Origin: Rhypophila decipiens
Lineage: Eukaryota > Ascomycota > Sordariomycetes > Sordariales > Naviculisporaceae
Assembly (NCBI GenBank): GCA_033297075.1
Contig: MU858259.1
Location: forward strand, 1-61,286
DNA: 61,286 nt
Reading direction: 5' to 3'
Position 1 is the first letter of the stretch. Each line of letters starts with the position of its first letter. Positions 10,541-21,308 of this stretch are shown here, one piece after another. The translations under genes were made by a program, and so were the position numbers. The notes beneath the pieces were generated by a model, which ran no database searches, was not told the DNA's origin, and worked only from the letters and a program-made list of their open reading frames with translations.

Positions 10541-11064
10541 TAGAAAGTAGAAGAGGCCTAAATGTGCGGTGGATCAAGACGGTTGGCGACGGTGAATCTC
10601 GATCTCGATTTGGAAAGCGAGACCGGCTTGGGATCTGTTGGCTATGGTGAAAGATTCGACATGGATGGAATTAACTCAGGTTTAAGTTTCGGTGAGTGCG
10701 GGGAACTTTATGCATGTTGTATTGGAAGACGTTTGGTTGTTCCAATGAGGGGCTTTGAGACCTCCAGCTACTCCTTCCCTCGGAATCTCGGATAGCTCAT
10801 CAGTGCTCCGTACCATTCCCATCTCAGCAGGAGGTATGCTCTTCCTGCCGAATGCCGGTAGGTGCTGTGACCGAACTCGCCCCGTTCCTCGGCCGGACAG
10901 GGAAATAGGTTTCGACAATCATCGGAACCACTCGCAACAACCCCGTCCTCGGTCCGAAATCGCATGTGAAAACCTCATATAGTTCAGATAATAATCTCAT
11001 ACCCATAATATGATGCCTCATCCTGTTTCTCTCCATCAACGTGATTCATTAATTATTGGCCAAA
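10541..11064. other. Intergenic region between the HET remnant and the MFS gene
   Basis: About 520 bases. It contains the decayed 5' side of the HET locus and the promoter of the plus-strand MFS gene. Small open frames here show no family motif. Confidence 0.4.
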
Positions 11065-12704
11065 ATGGCAGAAACCAGAATCACGAGCAACAATGTCTCA
11101 CTTGAGGACTGGACTCCTTCCTCCTCTGACGAACACATGCCGAGCTCCAGGCAAATGGACTCAACGCGCAAGCGAGCAAGTGTGCTCCTGGGGTCTGCGA
11201 TTCTCCAACTTCCCATCTGGGGCAAGTCGAACCAGGAACATATACGAACTAAACAAGTAATTAACATTCAGTCTTGTGAACAGGATTTCTCATGTGCTAT
11301 GGCGTTTTCCAGGAATATTACACCTCGAACTGGAGCCTCGCCGGCGACCAGGAAGTCACCGGTGTCATCGGAATGGTCTCCAACGGAGTCATCTACCTTT
11401 CTATGCCCTTCCTCTTTGCCCTCTTCACAGGACATGGGCGATGGGCTCGACACCGACAGGCCGCTGCATTAATTGGTGCCGCCATCACATGCGCCAGCTT
11501 TGTCATGTCCTCTTTCAGCACCCATGTATGGCACTTGGTCGCGAGCCAAGGGGTCCTCTCCGCGCTAGGATGCGCACTCCTGTACAGTCCAACGACCCTT
11601 TCCTTGGGTGAGTGGTTCAACTCGAGCAATCGCGCCCTGGCATACGGAATCACCCTGTCATGCAAGAACATTGTCGGATCTGCATGTCCCTTCCTTATCC
11701 GATTCCTGCTGGACAAATACGGCCTGCGCACCGCTTTGCAGATTTGGACAGCCATCACGGCGGGTACGAGTATTCTCGGTGCAATGCTCGTCTCGACACC
11801 ACCATCTGTTCGCGAACCGGAAAGAGCCATCACCGTCACCCCCTCCAGTTCCTCCCCTTCAGACCATGTCGAATCCGAGCCAAGAAACCTGACGACTACC
11901 CGCCAGCGCAAAATCCCATGGAACTTTTTGCGCCACCCAACTATCTACATTTATTCGGCGTCCATAATCTGCCAAAGCGCAGGCTACGGTATCCCGCAGA
12001 CCTACCTGAACACATACGCATCCGAGGTGACGCTGCTTTCCCAAGCCTCAGCCACTCTAATGCTGGCGCTCTTCAACGTGCCCGGGATAGTGTCTTCCTC
12101 CTTTTTCGGCTATCTCTCTGATGCATCTTCGTCTTCGTCCTCATCGCCACCACCTCGCCAACAACGATGGTCCCGGTATATCAGGTGGCGACCTTCCTTG
12201 TCACCTGCTTCCACCACGGCCATTTCAGCCGGCAGTTCCGGACTGGCTGCCTTTTTGTTCTGGGGTTTGACGTCGTCACATCAGAGCGGGATGGCGTTGC
12301 TGATATTGTTCAGCGTCACGTTCGGGTTCTTTGCCGGAGGATACAGCGCCACGTGGGGAGGCATCTTGAATGAGCTGGAGAAGGAAGCTGCACAGCGAAA
12401 CGAGGCGATTGATATGGGAATGGTGTACGGGCTTTTGAATGGTGCGAGGGGGGTTGGGTACGTCACTGGGGGCCTGGCTGGTGTGCCGCTGTTGAGAGCG
12501 GGCGTGAATGCTTTTGGTGATGTGGTTCACGGAGCTGGCTCGAGCAGCGCAGGTTGGAACTCAATGACCAGGTTTGGATATGAGACTGCCTATGGGCCGT
12601 TGATCATTTTTACTGGCTTGAGTTCACTGCTTGGTGGGCTGGGTATTGTATGGAGGTGGGAAAAAGGTCTAAGGAGGCTGACTTTTGGGTTGTTCAGAGA
12701 CTGA
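11065..12704 (+). CDS. MFS transporter, monocarboxylate-transporter type
   Basis: Major facilitator superfamily protein of the fungal monocarboxylate-transporter group. Exon 1 is 11065-11221 and exon 2 is 11284-12704, totalling 1578 nt or 525 aa. The join rebuilds the first transmembrane segment, LPIWGFLMCYGVFQEYY, with the family's typical GVFQ.YY. The donor is GC (GCAAGT) rather than GT, the accepted GC-AG class, with acceptor AACAG. Twelve hydrophobic segments are visible. The central loop at about 190-225 carries Ser/Thr-rich and charged residues, and a second Ser/Pro-rich loop lies near 275-300. The ATG at 11065 follows CAAA. Substrate is unknown; family members move monocarboxylates, riboflavin or secondary metabolites. 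No biosynthetic genes flank it. Confidence 0.87.
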
Positions 12705-13017
12705 GGACCGCCGGGGACGAAATCGAGTGAAATCTGGACAACGGGTCCATGGCGGTCCGAGTTTGAGTCTGGGGGCTCAGTAAAAAGCAAGTGAGTCAGG
12801 GGTACCTCTAAGCGCGGATGAAATACATGTTGGATATTTCCTTTTGGACGATTTACTTAAGAATACACAAGACCGTGTTCTCGATAATGGATAGGAACAA
12901 ATGATGTGGGTTGGGCTGAATTGCACGGAATATTCCATTTCTATGTCATATTCGGGCTACCTCCATTCGATATCCTACACACCTTCCTTGTCCAGCACGA
13001 CCACCATACCATATCCG
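12705..13017. other. Convergent 3' flanks
   Basis: About 310 bases between the stop codons of the convergent MFS gene and the serine-rich hypothetical gene. No element is seen beyond AT-rich 3' flanking sequence. Confidence 0.4.
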
Positions 13018-13599
13018 TCATATCCCACGCACACCCTCCCCAATGGCCATCAACAATTTCCCGCTACAGGCTCTTGTCCTGCTGCTCGACCGAAGGCCAC
13101 CCAGCCGATCAGGTCCCGAATCCGACCAGTCATCCCGGTACTCGTCATCGAGAATAACAGCAAGATCATCATCAAGCATGGATGACAAGCCACCGGCTCG
13201 ATTCAAAACCGGAGACGCGTCCAGCTCATCCAGACTGACTGAGCTGTTGGTGCTGACGAGACTGACGCTGGTGCTGCTACTGTTCGTCCTCGTTCTCATG
13301 CGGTTCTTACTCCTCGCCGGCGGAGCGGTTGTGCTGACTGTGTTCCCGGCGTTGATGCTCGTCATGCTGGACTTTTTCCGTATGTTCTGGTGATGACGAG
13401 ATAGCGGGAGACGACCACCTCCGTGACGTTGTCGGGGATTCATGACGTCGCCATCGCCCGCCGGTTGAGTTTGATTTTGGGCGTTTAGGATCTCGCTGCC
13501 GGGTAGGGAGAATGTTCTGCTGGAAGCGGTATTTGAACTTGTTTCGATTTCTAGGGGGAGAGCGCTCCCTCTTCTGAGACTCAACGCGCGACGGACCAT
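13018..13599 (-). CDS. Serine-rich hypothetical protein (193 aa)
   Basis: Single-exon frame. The start context is good (AACAAAGATGG) after a C/A-rich leader typical of fungal 5' UTRs. The protein is rich in Ser, Arg, Asn and Thr over residues 1-130 and probably disordered, then ends in an acidic patch (MLDDDLAVILDDEYRDDW) and a short C-terminus. No signal peptide, membrane span or domain is recognised. It is convergent with the MFS gene. A non-coding reading is possible because low complexity can keep frames open by chance. Confidence 0.5.
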   Translation of the reverse strand: MVRRALSLRRGSALPLEIETSSNTASSRTFSLPGSEILNAQNQTQPAGDGDVMNPRQRHGGGRLPLSRHHQNIRKKSSMTSINAGNTVSTTAPPARSKNRMRTRTNSSSTSVSLVSTNSSVSLDELDASPVLNRAGGLSSMLDDDLAVILDDEYRDDWSDSGPDRLGGLRSSSRTRACSGKLLMAIGEGVRGI

Positions 13600-15297
13600 C
13601 TTTGTTGGTTTTGGTTTGACCGTTGACGGGTAGGTCGACTGAGGTTGCGTTGCTTGAGTTGTTCGCTCAAAGTACTGGTGTTCGAAAAGGGGTTTGATAT
13701 GTCAATGTCGACTGTTGATCGAGGTGGGTTTTTGAGGACCAGAGTCAGGGAAGAAAAGAGAGATATTCTCTTCTTTGATAAGAAAATTCGGTTCTTCCTG
13801 TTCTTTACCAAAATAGTATATGACTTGACTTGTTGATCCAGCGTTTGGTTGATGTGTTTATCGTCCCAAGTCCAAAAATAGGATGAGCTATCGACTAGTC
13901 AGAGCTTGAGCAGACGAAAAGATAAGATTATCTAAACTTTTCAAGATTCTCACTCACGTTCTAGTCTAGCGGGAGATCCGTGTATTTAAGACCAGCCCCA
14001 AGCTCCCGAGAAAGTTGATCGCAATCTCAAAACTTCTTTCCTTCTGGCCGGGGCGCACGGACGAGTCATGGATGGGCCACTTGGCCGAAACAGACCCCTT
14101 CCCAAGTCCGACTTGGATGCCTTGCCGTATTGTTGGGTCACGGGTCTGGATGGGAATGTTGCTCAGGGGCCAACCACGCAGTGGCCCGGATCCGTGAAGG
14201 GAAAGGGGTCGGGTCCAGCCCGGGTTGGGTTGTCCGGCCCGAGGGGCGGCCGACTGTGCCGCAACAACATACCCCACGGAACTTGTTTGGGATTTTCGTT
14301 TGACTGCGGTGATCTATTTCGAGGCGAAGTCGGGTCAACAGTACTTTTTGTTGTTTCGGGGCCGATTGCTCGGTCCTTCCCCAGACTCACGGTGGTCAAG
14401 ATTATCAAGATGCAGGGACAGGCTGGGCAGGTCGGGCTGAAACCACTGCCAAACATGACATTGAAGTTGATAATTACTACAAAGACCTACTTGCACATCC
14501 AATAGCAGCGTGATGCTCAATCTCTAAAGTCAACAAATATGCAACACCACTCAAGAGAAGTCTGAAGTATGCTCATACAATCAACAACTCAGGGGTGAGC
14601 ATTGAGTAACATGACGTTCCTCACTAGTAACACGAGTGTCGTCGAGATGAAAGATGATTAAACAAAGAAAGATAAAGAAAAACCGTCTATGAACAGGACT
14701 TCATTCATGTGTTGCAGGAGATGAAGACTACTCTAAAATGCTAGCCCTTGAGGATTCTCTCTGGACTACACAGTTTTGCATCAAGTTCAGGTGCACCTCA
14801 CTGGGTTCCCATAGTAGGCCTCTTTCGCTGCTGGGCCAACTGCCTCGCGACCACAACAAAGCCCCTTCCATCCCAAAACTGACCAAGACCATTCTCACGT
14901 TCTGTTCACACTCCATACCGGAATCTACCAACTTCCGACATTTGAATCACGATGACGACGGTTATCAGGCTATGGTATTGAGCACGCAGTAAGTAAAAGT
15001 CGCGATCCCGGGATACGTCCAGCACAATCTCATCCAAATTCCTACATATTTTACACATGCCCGGGCCCTTTGACAACCAAGACAAAACTATATACAAGTC
15101 GAAAGAAAGGATCCATCTAATATACACAGATATAAATAAACATTTATCCCATTGATATTACAAGACTTTAACCCATGCCATGCCATGCCACGTCTAATGC
15201 AAAAACACATTGCCCTACTTTGACCAGGCAAATCTGATCCGAATATTAATCTTCCCTTGCCCTCCCAGCCATTCTCGCCATTGCCCGCCCAGATAGA
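13600..15297. other. Intergenic region, 1.7 kb
   Basis: Holds the promoter of the serine-rich gene and the 3' flank of the MTF2-like gene. Open frames at 13966-14505 overlap each other on both strands and carry no family motif. No tRNA fold or repeat array was found. A short tandem CATGCCATGC repeat lies at 15176-15190. Confidence 0.45.
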
Positions 15298-16827
15298 TCA
15301 AACCAAAGGAGGCTCAATAGCAGCCCTCTTCTCCTCCAACTGCTTGCCAATAAAGATATTCCACTGCCTGAGCCGATTCTTGACGCCAAACTCGTAATCG
15401 ACCCCGTCCACAATCTCGGCCACAAACGGCCCGTGCGTGCCGTTCTTGCTGTCCTTGATGTACTCCTGGATCCTGTAAACGACGCCCTGCGTGCTGCCAT
15501 CACAGAACAGTCCCACATGACGCATCTCCTCGAGCAAATCCAGCACCGCCTTTGCGTCGCCATACCGGTACCACAAGATCCGCGCTAGCGTGTTGTAGAA
15601 TGGCGAGCTGACGCCTAGGACGAAGGACATGAGACCCAGTTCCTTGATTCGGGGGAGGAGATTCAGCGCCATGGGCGAGGGATGGGCAAAGTGCTGGTCC
15701 ATCAGGCGGAGGGCGAACAGAAGATAAGATGGATACAGCGGGCCGTAAATGTTCATGGAGAGCTTGCCTTTACCATCTCCGGCCGCTGCTTCCACATCAT
15801 CCACGCCGTCCTTTGTTCTCCCACCTCGTTTCTTCTTGCCTACTACGCCAGTGACGGTGCCATCCGGTTCGCCCGAGATACCCAGCCTCTGAACCATGGA
15901 AAAGACCTCCTTCTCAAGCACATCCCAAAGCTGGAAATCCGTCTTGGCAGCGCGCATCAAGCCCTCGACGCGTTTGCGCTCCACGGCGCGAAGGGACTCG
16001 GCCGCGATCTTATCAGACAACTTGTTGTCGGCGATTTCATTCAGCGCGCTCAGCTCGGCCACGTCCTCTTCTGCCTGTGGAACCTCGGCGAGATTGACCT
16101 GGTGGATCATGCTAAAGTCGTCTGTCTGCCGGTCGCGATCGATGACGCCGAGTGCGAGTTTGGCCGCCTTTCGCAAACTCGGCGGAAAACGCTTGAGGGC
16201 TTGTTCTGGGTCCGCGACTTTCTTGATGCTCCTTAGCATGTGGTGTTTGTGAAACGGATCCTTGCTGCTGGCCAATGTCTCGGCGTCTTTGACGATGACG
16301 TTGAGAAATTCCCGTGTACTCTGCCCGGGAAGCTGGAACTGCTTATCGAAGCTTTCTGCATCCATTGGCTGGTTGTCTCGGTTCTGTTTGTCTGGGTAGA
16401 GGTCTGGGATGAACAGGCCCGTGCTGCCGGGAAGACGGTTGTTTATGGGCGCTGGTTCGGCGGGTGCCCTGCCGCGCATGGCGATTTCTTCAAAGATGCG
16501 GTCAAATGCATCGCGCTCTTTGACGGTTATGGTGGAGCTGCGCAGGACCTCGGGGTCATCTTCTACTTCGAACTCGAGACCCTCGAATGGGACGTTGCTG
16601 TCGTGTGCTGCTTCGGCTGGGCCCTTTCCTTTTCGCACTCGTTTTCCTTCTTCGTTTATCAATTCTGGCTCTGGCTCTGGCGCTGGACGTCTCGCGACTT
16701 GTCTGGGAAGGTTGTGTCTTGGAGTGCTGTGGAAGAAGGACTGTAAGGCGGGGGTCGCTCGGGTTCGGGCCAACCACTGGAGGGTTCTCGTCTGGTACAG
16801 GAACGGAAGGAGTGTCGTGGGTGCCAT
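15298..16827 (-). CDS. MTF2-like mitochondrial RNA-processing/translation factor
   Basis: Single exon of 509 aa. I chose the ATG at 16827 (MAPTTLLPFLYQTR) over an in-frame ATG 25 codons upstream because it opens a clear mitochondrial presequence: about 45 residues with many Arg, Ser and Thr, no acidic residues, and hydrophobic faces (WLARTRATPALQSFFHSTPR). The C-terminal 200 residues (NIYGPLYPSYLLFALRLMDQHFA; LGVSSPFYNTLARILWYRYGD; RQWNIFIGKQL) match my recollection of the fungal MTF2/NAM1 C-terminal domain, whose yeast member supports stability and translation of mitochondrial mRNAs. The middle is charged and helical. It is divergent from CMR1 across a 544-bp shared promoter region. Confidence 0.8.
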   Translation of the reverse strand: MAPTTLLPFLYQTRTLQWLARTRATPALQSFFHSTPRHNLPRQVARRPAPEPEPELINEEGKRVRKGKGPAEAAHDSNVPFEGLEFEVEDDPEVLRSSTITVKERDAFDRIFEEIAMRGRAPAEPAPINNRLPGSTGLFIPDLYPDKQNRDNQPMDAESFDKQFQLPGQSTREFLNVIVKDAETLASSKDPFHKHHMLRSIKKVADPEQALKRFPPSLRKAAKLALGVIDRDRQTDDFSMIHQVNLAEVPQAEEDVAELSALNEIADNKLSDKIAAESLRAVERKRVEGLMRAAKTDFQLWDVLEKEVFSMVQRLGISGEPDGTVTGVVGKKKRGGRTKDGVDDVEAAAGDGKGKLSMNIYGPLYPSYLLFALRLMDQHFAHPSPMALNLLPRIKELGLMSFVLGVSSPFYNTLARILWYRYGDAKAVLDLLEEMRHVGLFCDGSTQGVVYRIQEYIKDSKNGTHGPFVAEIVDGVDYEFGVKNRLRQWNIFIGKQLEEKRAAIEPPLV

Positions 16828-17371
16828 GTTTGATGGAGTTCTAGTACATTGAAATATGATAATACAAAAAGAAAGCTCTTGTTCTTCCGACTTCTGGTGC
16901 AAAGCTTTCTTCCTGTTTGTCGATGTTGAGCAATGGATGATTGTACATATTTACATTTTGCGCCAAAGATGGAGCCCAAAATTTTACTGGCATTGCAAGT
17001 TTGCGCCAAGTCTTGCCTGCCGGGAACTCGTGCCAAGATGAGCCGACAGGGATCACGGCCGCTAAAAATCGCATGGATGCCTGGCCAAGGGGCGATTTAC
17101 AGTGGACCGACCCGTGATTTCGCGCTGGTGTTCCCAGCTGAAGAACGCGACAATTCGCGACTCGAGTTTAAGTGATTTCTCCCTTCTCGCGCGCGCCGGG
17201 TCTTGATATCGGAACAAGAGCTCTTTCGTCCCAACTCTTGGAGATTTCCCACAGTTTTGGCCTAAATTGCTTACCAATTTTAATTATCTGACCTGTGAGA
17301 AATATCTCACTTTCGCGCCAATTCGTCCATTGCCTATGCCCTCCACCCAATAAAGGGCGAGCCCAGCAAAG
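16828..17371. promoter_or_regulatory. Divergent promoter region, MTF2-like / CMR1
   Basis: A 544-base spacer with the two start codons facing outward. No canonical TATA box stands out near either gene, as is usual for housekeeping genes. Confidence 0.5.
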
Positions 17372-19018
17372 ATGCCTCCGAAGAAGGAACCCGTGATGAG
17401 CGCCTTCGAGCGCAAGCGATTGGAGAATATCGCAAACAATAACGCCATTCTAAGTGGCATTAGCACAACGGCAGAGAAGATCATTCCCAAGCCGGCGCCG
17501 AAACCGAAGCCGAAGCCAAGAGCTCCCGCCACTCCCCGGGCGAAACGCGAAGTCAAGACCCGCGAGCAGCCTGTCCGCGCCACACGACAAAGCAGTCGTC
17601 TCGCCGGTCTCGACGCCGACTCAGACTTTCTGAAACGAAAATATGAAGTCGAAGCTGAGGTTAAAGCTGAAGAGGCAAAAGCCAAGAAGCTGCGCGTCAG
17701 TGGAGACCTTCAGCTTGGAGACATCAAGGTCGAGGGTCGCAAATGGGACAACGGCCTGGACGGTCTCGCGGGATTGAAGGGCCTTGCTGTTCGAGGTGCC
17801 CAGCCAGGAGTTAGAACATTTACGGATGAGGATGTCAAGGAGACAACGGATAAAGACCTCAAGAACCTCAGACTAAGGATGAGCGGGCTCAAGCTCTATG
17901 AGAAATGGGAAGTCAACGGTATGTCACTCCTCTCGCTGATCCTTGAGCTCGAAGAAGTCGTCACTGACAAGCGCCAATGAACAGATATCAAGATCACTCC
18001 CCAAAGAGTGTACTCAATGGGCTTCCACCCGACTGAATCGAAGCCGATCATTTTTGCCGGCGATAAGGAAGGGGCAATGGGTGTCTTCGATGCTTCGCAG
18101 GAGGTACCCGAGGCCAATGAGGACGGGGAGGACGAAAATGGGGATTATCCGGATCCCATAATATCAGCGTTCAAGACTCACTCGCGCACCATTTCTTCAT
18201 TTCATTTCTCCCCCGCCGACGAGAATGCAGTATTTTCTGCAAGTTACGACTCGTCGATCCGCAAATTAGACCTCGACAAAGGTGTCTCGATGGAGGTTTT
18301 TGCACCGACCGATTCTAAAGAAGAGCTACCCATCAGCGCAATTGATATGGCAGCCTCCGATCCCCATGTCATTGTCTTCTCCACATTGCACGGCTCGGTC
18401 GGGCGTCATGACATCCGGGAGAAGACGTCTTCGGCAGACATTTGGCAATTGACTGAGCAGAAAATTGGCGGCTTCTCATTGCATCCTCGGCATCCTCACC
18501 TGCTCGCAACAGCCTCGCTCGATCGGACCCTCAAAATCTGGGACCTGCGCAAGATCACAGGGAAAGGCGACCTCCGTCATCCAGCCTTGCTAGGCGAGCA
18601 CGAGTCGCGCCTCTCGGTATCTCATGCCAGCTGGAGCGCGGGAGGCCATATTGCGACCTCGTCATATGATGACCGGATAAAGATCTACAACTTCCCTGAC
18701 GCCGGTTCATGGGAGCCAGGCCATGATATTTCCGACAAGGATATGAAACCCACGGCCTCGATTACACACAACAACCAGACTGGCAGATGGGTGACCATCT
18801 TGAAGCCTCAGTGGCAGAAGGCGCCAAAGGACAATCTCCACAAGTTTGTCATTGGAAACATGAACCGATTTGTGGATGTTTTTGCTGCGAATGGCGAGCA
18901 GCTCGCTCAGCTGGACGGGGATGGAATCACTGCTGTTCCGGCTGTTGCCCATTTTCATCCTACCCAGGATTGGGTTGCTGGTGGCACAGCTAGTGGCAAG
19001 TTGTGTCTGTGGATGTGA
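17372..19018 (+). CDS. CMR1: CMR1-family WD40 DNA damage-binding protein
   Basis: Two exons: 17372-17918 and 17985-19018 (intron 66 nt, GTATGT..ACAG), totalling 1581 nt or 526 aa. The N-terminus MSAFERKRLENIANNNAIL is the CMR1 signature. A basic Lys/Pro/Arg-rich stretch follows at 40-75, then a conserved linker (LSGLKL-like at about 165-180). Seven WD-type repeats fill about residues 185-526, for example THSRTISSFHFSP, ATASLDRTLKIWDLRK and ATSSYDDRIKIYNFPD. Yeast CMR1 binds DNA, favours UV-damaged DNA, and joins stress-induced intranuclear quality-control foci. Length and architecture are normal for the family. It is divergent from the MTF2-like gene. Confidence 0.93.
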
Positions 19019-21308
19019 TTTACCCTTCCTTGGATAAGGTATAAACGACATATGAACGAAGTGGCTTTTGGATTTTGCTCAAGTTTCATCGGTGTGGAAA
19101 CAGGCGTTTAGTTGTGAGGTCAACGAACAGGGCTAGGGACATCTTTGCATCGATGTCTATTTCTCTGGAGTCATGGCTTGGATGACACAGCACAGTTCGA
19201 CGTTTAAGGAACGCATCATTGAAAGGGGTGGTGTAAGCACAAATCTGGGGTGTTGATGGGTTATACACACGGGATGGCTGTCCCACGCTGTCTTGTGGCT
19301 GGGCGGGAGTGGGGGTATGTACAGTCCCGTGAGGGTGCGCTGCAGTCAGCACACAAAGAGCTCATGTTGGTGTCGGGATCAGGAAAAAGGCCGATGAAAG
19401 GAATATCAGCAGGCATTTGGCACTGATTTATGATGGCTTTGGGGGATTGCTATCTTTAATACATACACGGGATATATAGGTGTTTGAGAGGTTGTCTTTG
19501 CTTTGCGGTACATATTATGTTTACTTGTTAGGATTCTACTTGCATGGAGTATGTGGCTGTGGCTTTTGTTAGCTTCAATGAGATCCTTCAGATCGTAATT
19601 CCACATATCACCAGATATCGAATAATATAGGGGCTTTTACATCTCAAAAGTCCCCGAGACAGCCGTCCTGCAAATCACTGTTTTCCTCTTGAGATACTCA
19701 ATACGTAGTATCAATATGAAGGTCCTATTTGAGATGATCCATTAGAAACCGCCCAGGAGGTGTATCTCTAGCATGTGACACCTGTCGGATACCCAACTGG
19801 TCAGCCGATATGCAGCGGCTGCCGTGCGTCATGCAGCACCATTTGGTCCTTATCTCGTTGTTATCGATAACAGATAGTGGTGCTGCGTGGATATGACTGA
19901 TAGCTCATCCGGGGGAATTGGGGTTCTGGGCTGCTTCATCAGACTCCAGTGAACGGTTCAGGGCGGACCCCGTCATCGAACATTCAATGACGCTCAGCAG
20001 AGAAACAATTATCGGACTCGGAATCAAGCCCCGTACGTATTCGTTGATATATTCAATGGCCAATCCCAGCCACTCGTTCTGTCGCCGTTGAACGCCTTGT
20101 TCCTCCTGTGCTGCAAGTCATGATGTGTCACAACCATCCATCACTTCTCGTGCAGCACTGAGGTCCCTGGCCCGTATCCGGTACTGCGCAATGAGTACTG
20201 TAACAGCGTGGATCCACTAAATACAGGCTTCCAAACGGTGCCAACAGTCACACGCAGTCACACGCGCACTGCATCTGCAGTCCCGAAGAGTAAAGCGCCA
20301 CTGCTCTCATTCTTCGCTGTCGAGCTCATCTTTAAGTTCTAATATCAGTCATAACCGGAGTTCCAGCTTATGTGGGCTTTGGACTAGATTTTGTGTGTAG
20401 ATGGTAATACGGTACGGTACAGCACTATAAAAACGGCTCCATGATGACTAAACAGTGAGCACCAGACCCGTGCTGTGCAGCGCAGCTGATACGGTGGACG
20501 AATGAGGTCGCTTGGCTGACGCCAGGACAGGGGAACAGGTCCAGAATCACCACCCTATCTCCTGGACGTCGTCTATTTTGACAAGAGTCGGTCACTTCAA
20601 ACTTGGCCATGTTTATGTCGACTTGGAACTCGACTCGAGACGTGCCTGCACCATTGAACTCGCTGAAACAATAGAAGACACCGGGCGACACCCACGGCCG
20701 ACCACATTCTCGGGCGGTACCACCCCGCCTTATCCGGAATCTTTAGCACGCTGCATCCTGTTTTAGACAAGCCGGCCAACAACCGGCCATTGTCAGCCTG
20801 GCCGCTCCCTCCCTCACTCGGTTCCAGTTGCTGACCGGTGATCGCGATAACGTGCCCTGCTTGCCTGCCAAAGTCGCAAGTGATCTGTTGACTCCACATC
20901 GGAGAGTTCTACGACTTGTTTGATTGACTGCGAGTCTGCAATCCTGAACTATCCTGGTCTCAGTAATTCCCCCTAACCACCAAGCTTGGCACCGACTGGG
21001 GGCCTAGACATTGTCCCTGGAGCCTGTCTTGTTTGCCTGTTCCTATCCCAAAGTTACTGTATCTCGTCGCTTTCCGAGCGCCAATCTGCGCAAACAGGCC
21101 CAAGACACCCAGCACACCCGGCGGTGTGACAAAGACATTCCCAGATCCTCGACGAGTTTGCACTGCGCTGTGCATTTGCTCCGCCTGCACGAATCCGCGC
21201 GATCCTCCTGGACCCAACCTCGTTGGCGGCAAGGACCCGGAAGACGGAGGGCCGCCAGGAGAAGCTTGCTCACCACCACAACTTTGCCTTTAGGCACACC
21301 ACCACATC
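19019..21308. other. Long intergenic region upstream of ATG26
   Basis: About 2.3 kb with no supportable gene. It holds the CMR1 3' flank and the ATG26 promoter and leader. A nested palindrome of GATA motifs lies at 19833-19886. A short tandem repeat (CAGTCACACG twice) lies near 20246-20265. Open frames at 20960-21297 overlap on both strands and look like leader sequence. Confidence 0.5.
19833..19886. promoter_or_regulatory. Nested palindrome with clustered GATA motifs
   Basis: A perfect 14-bp palindrome, TGTTATCGATAACA (19859-19872), sits inside outer arms GCAGCACCA (19833-19841) and TGGTGCTGC (19878-19886). Further TTATC and AGATA motifs lie between core and arms, giving four GATA-type sites in about 30 bp. 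GATA factors such as AreA/NIT2 recognise paired sites of this kind. It may be an enhancer, or only a hairpin remnant. Confidence 0.5.

Noticed and set aside
13966..14505. Overlapping open frames on both strands in the 13.6-15.3 kb spacer
   Set aside because: No start context, motif or splice pattern favours either strand. Composition resembles non-coding sequence.
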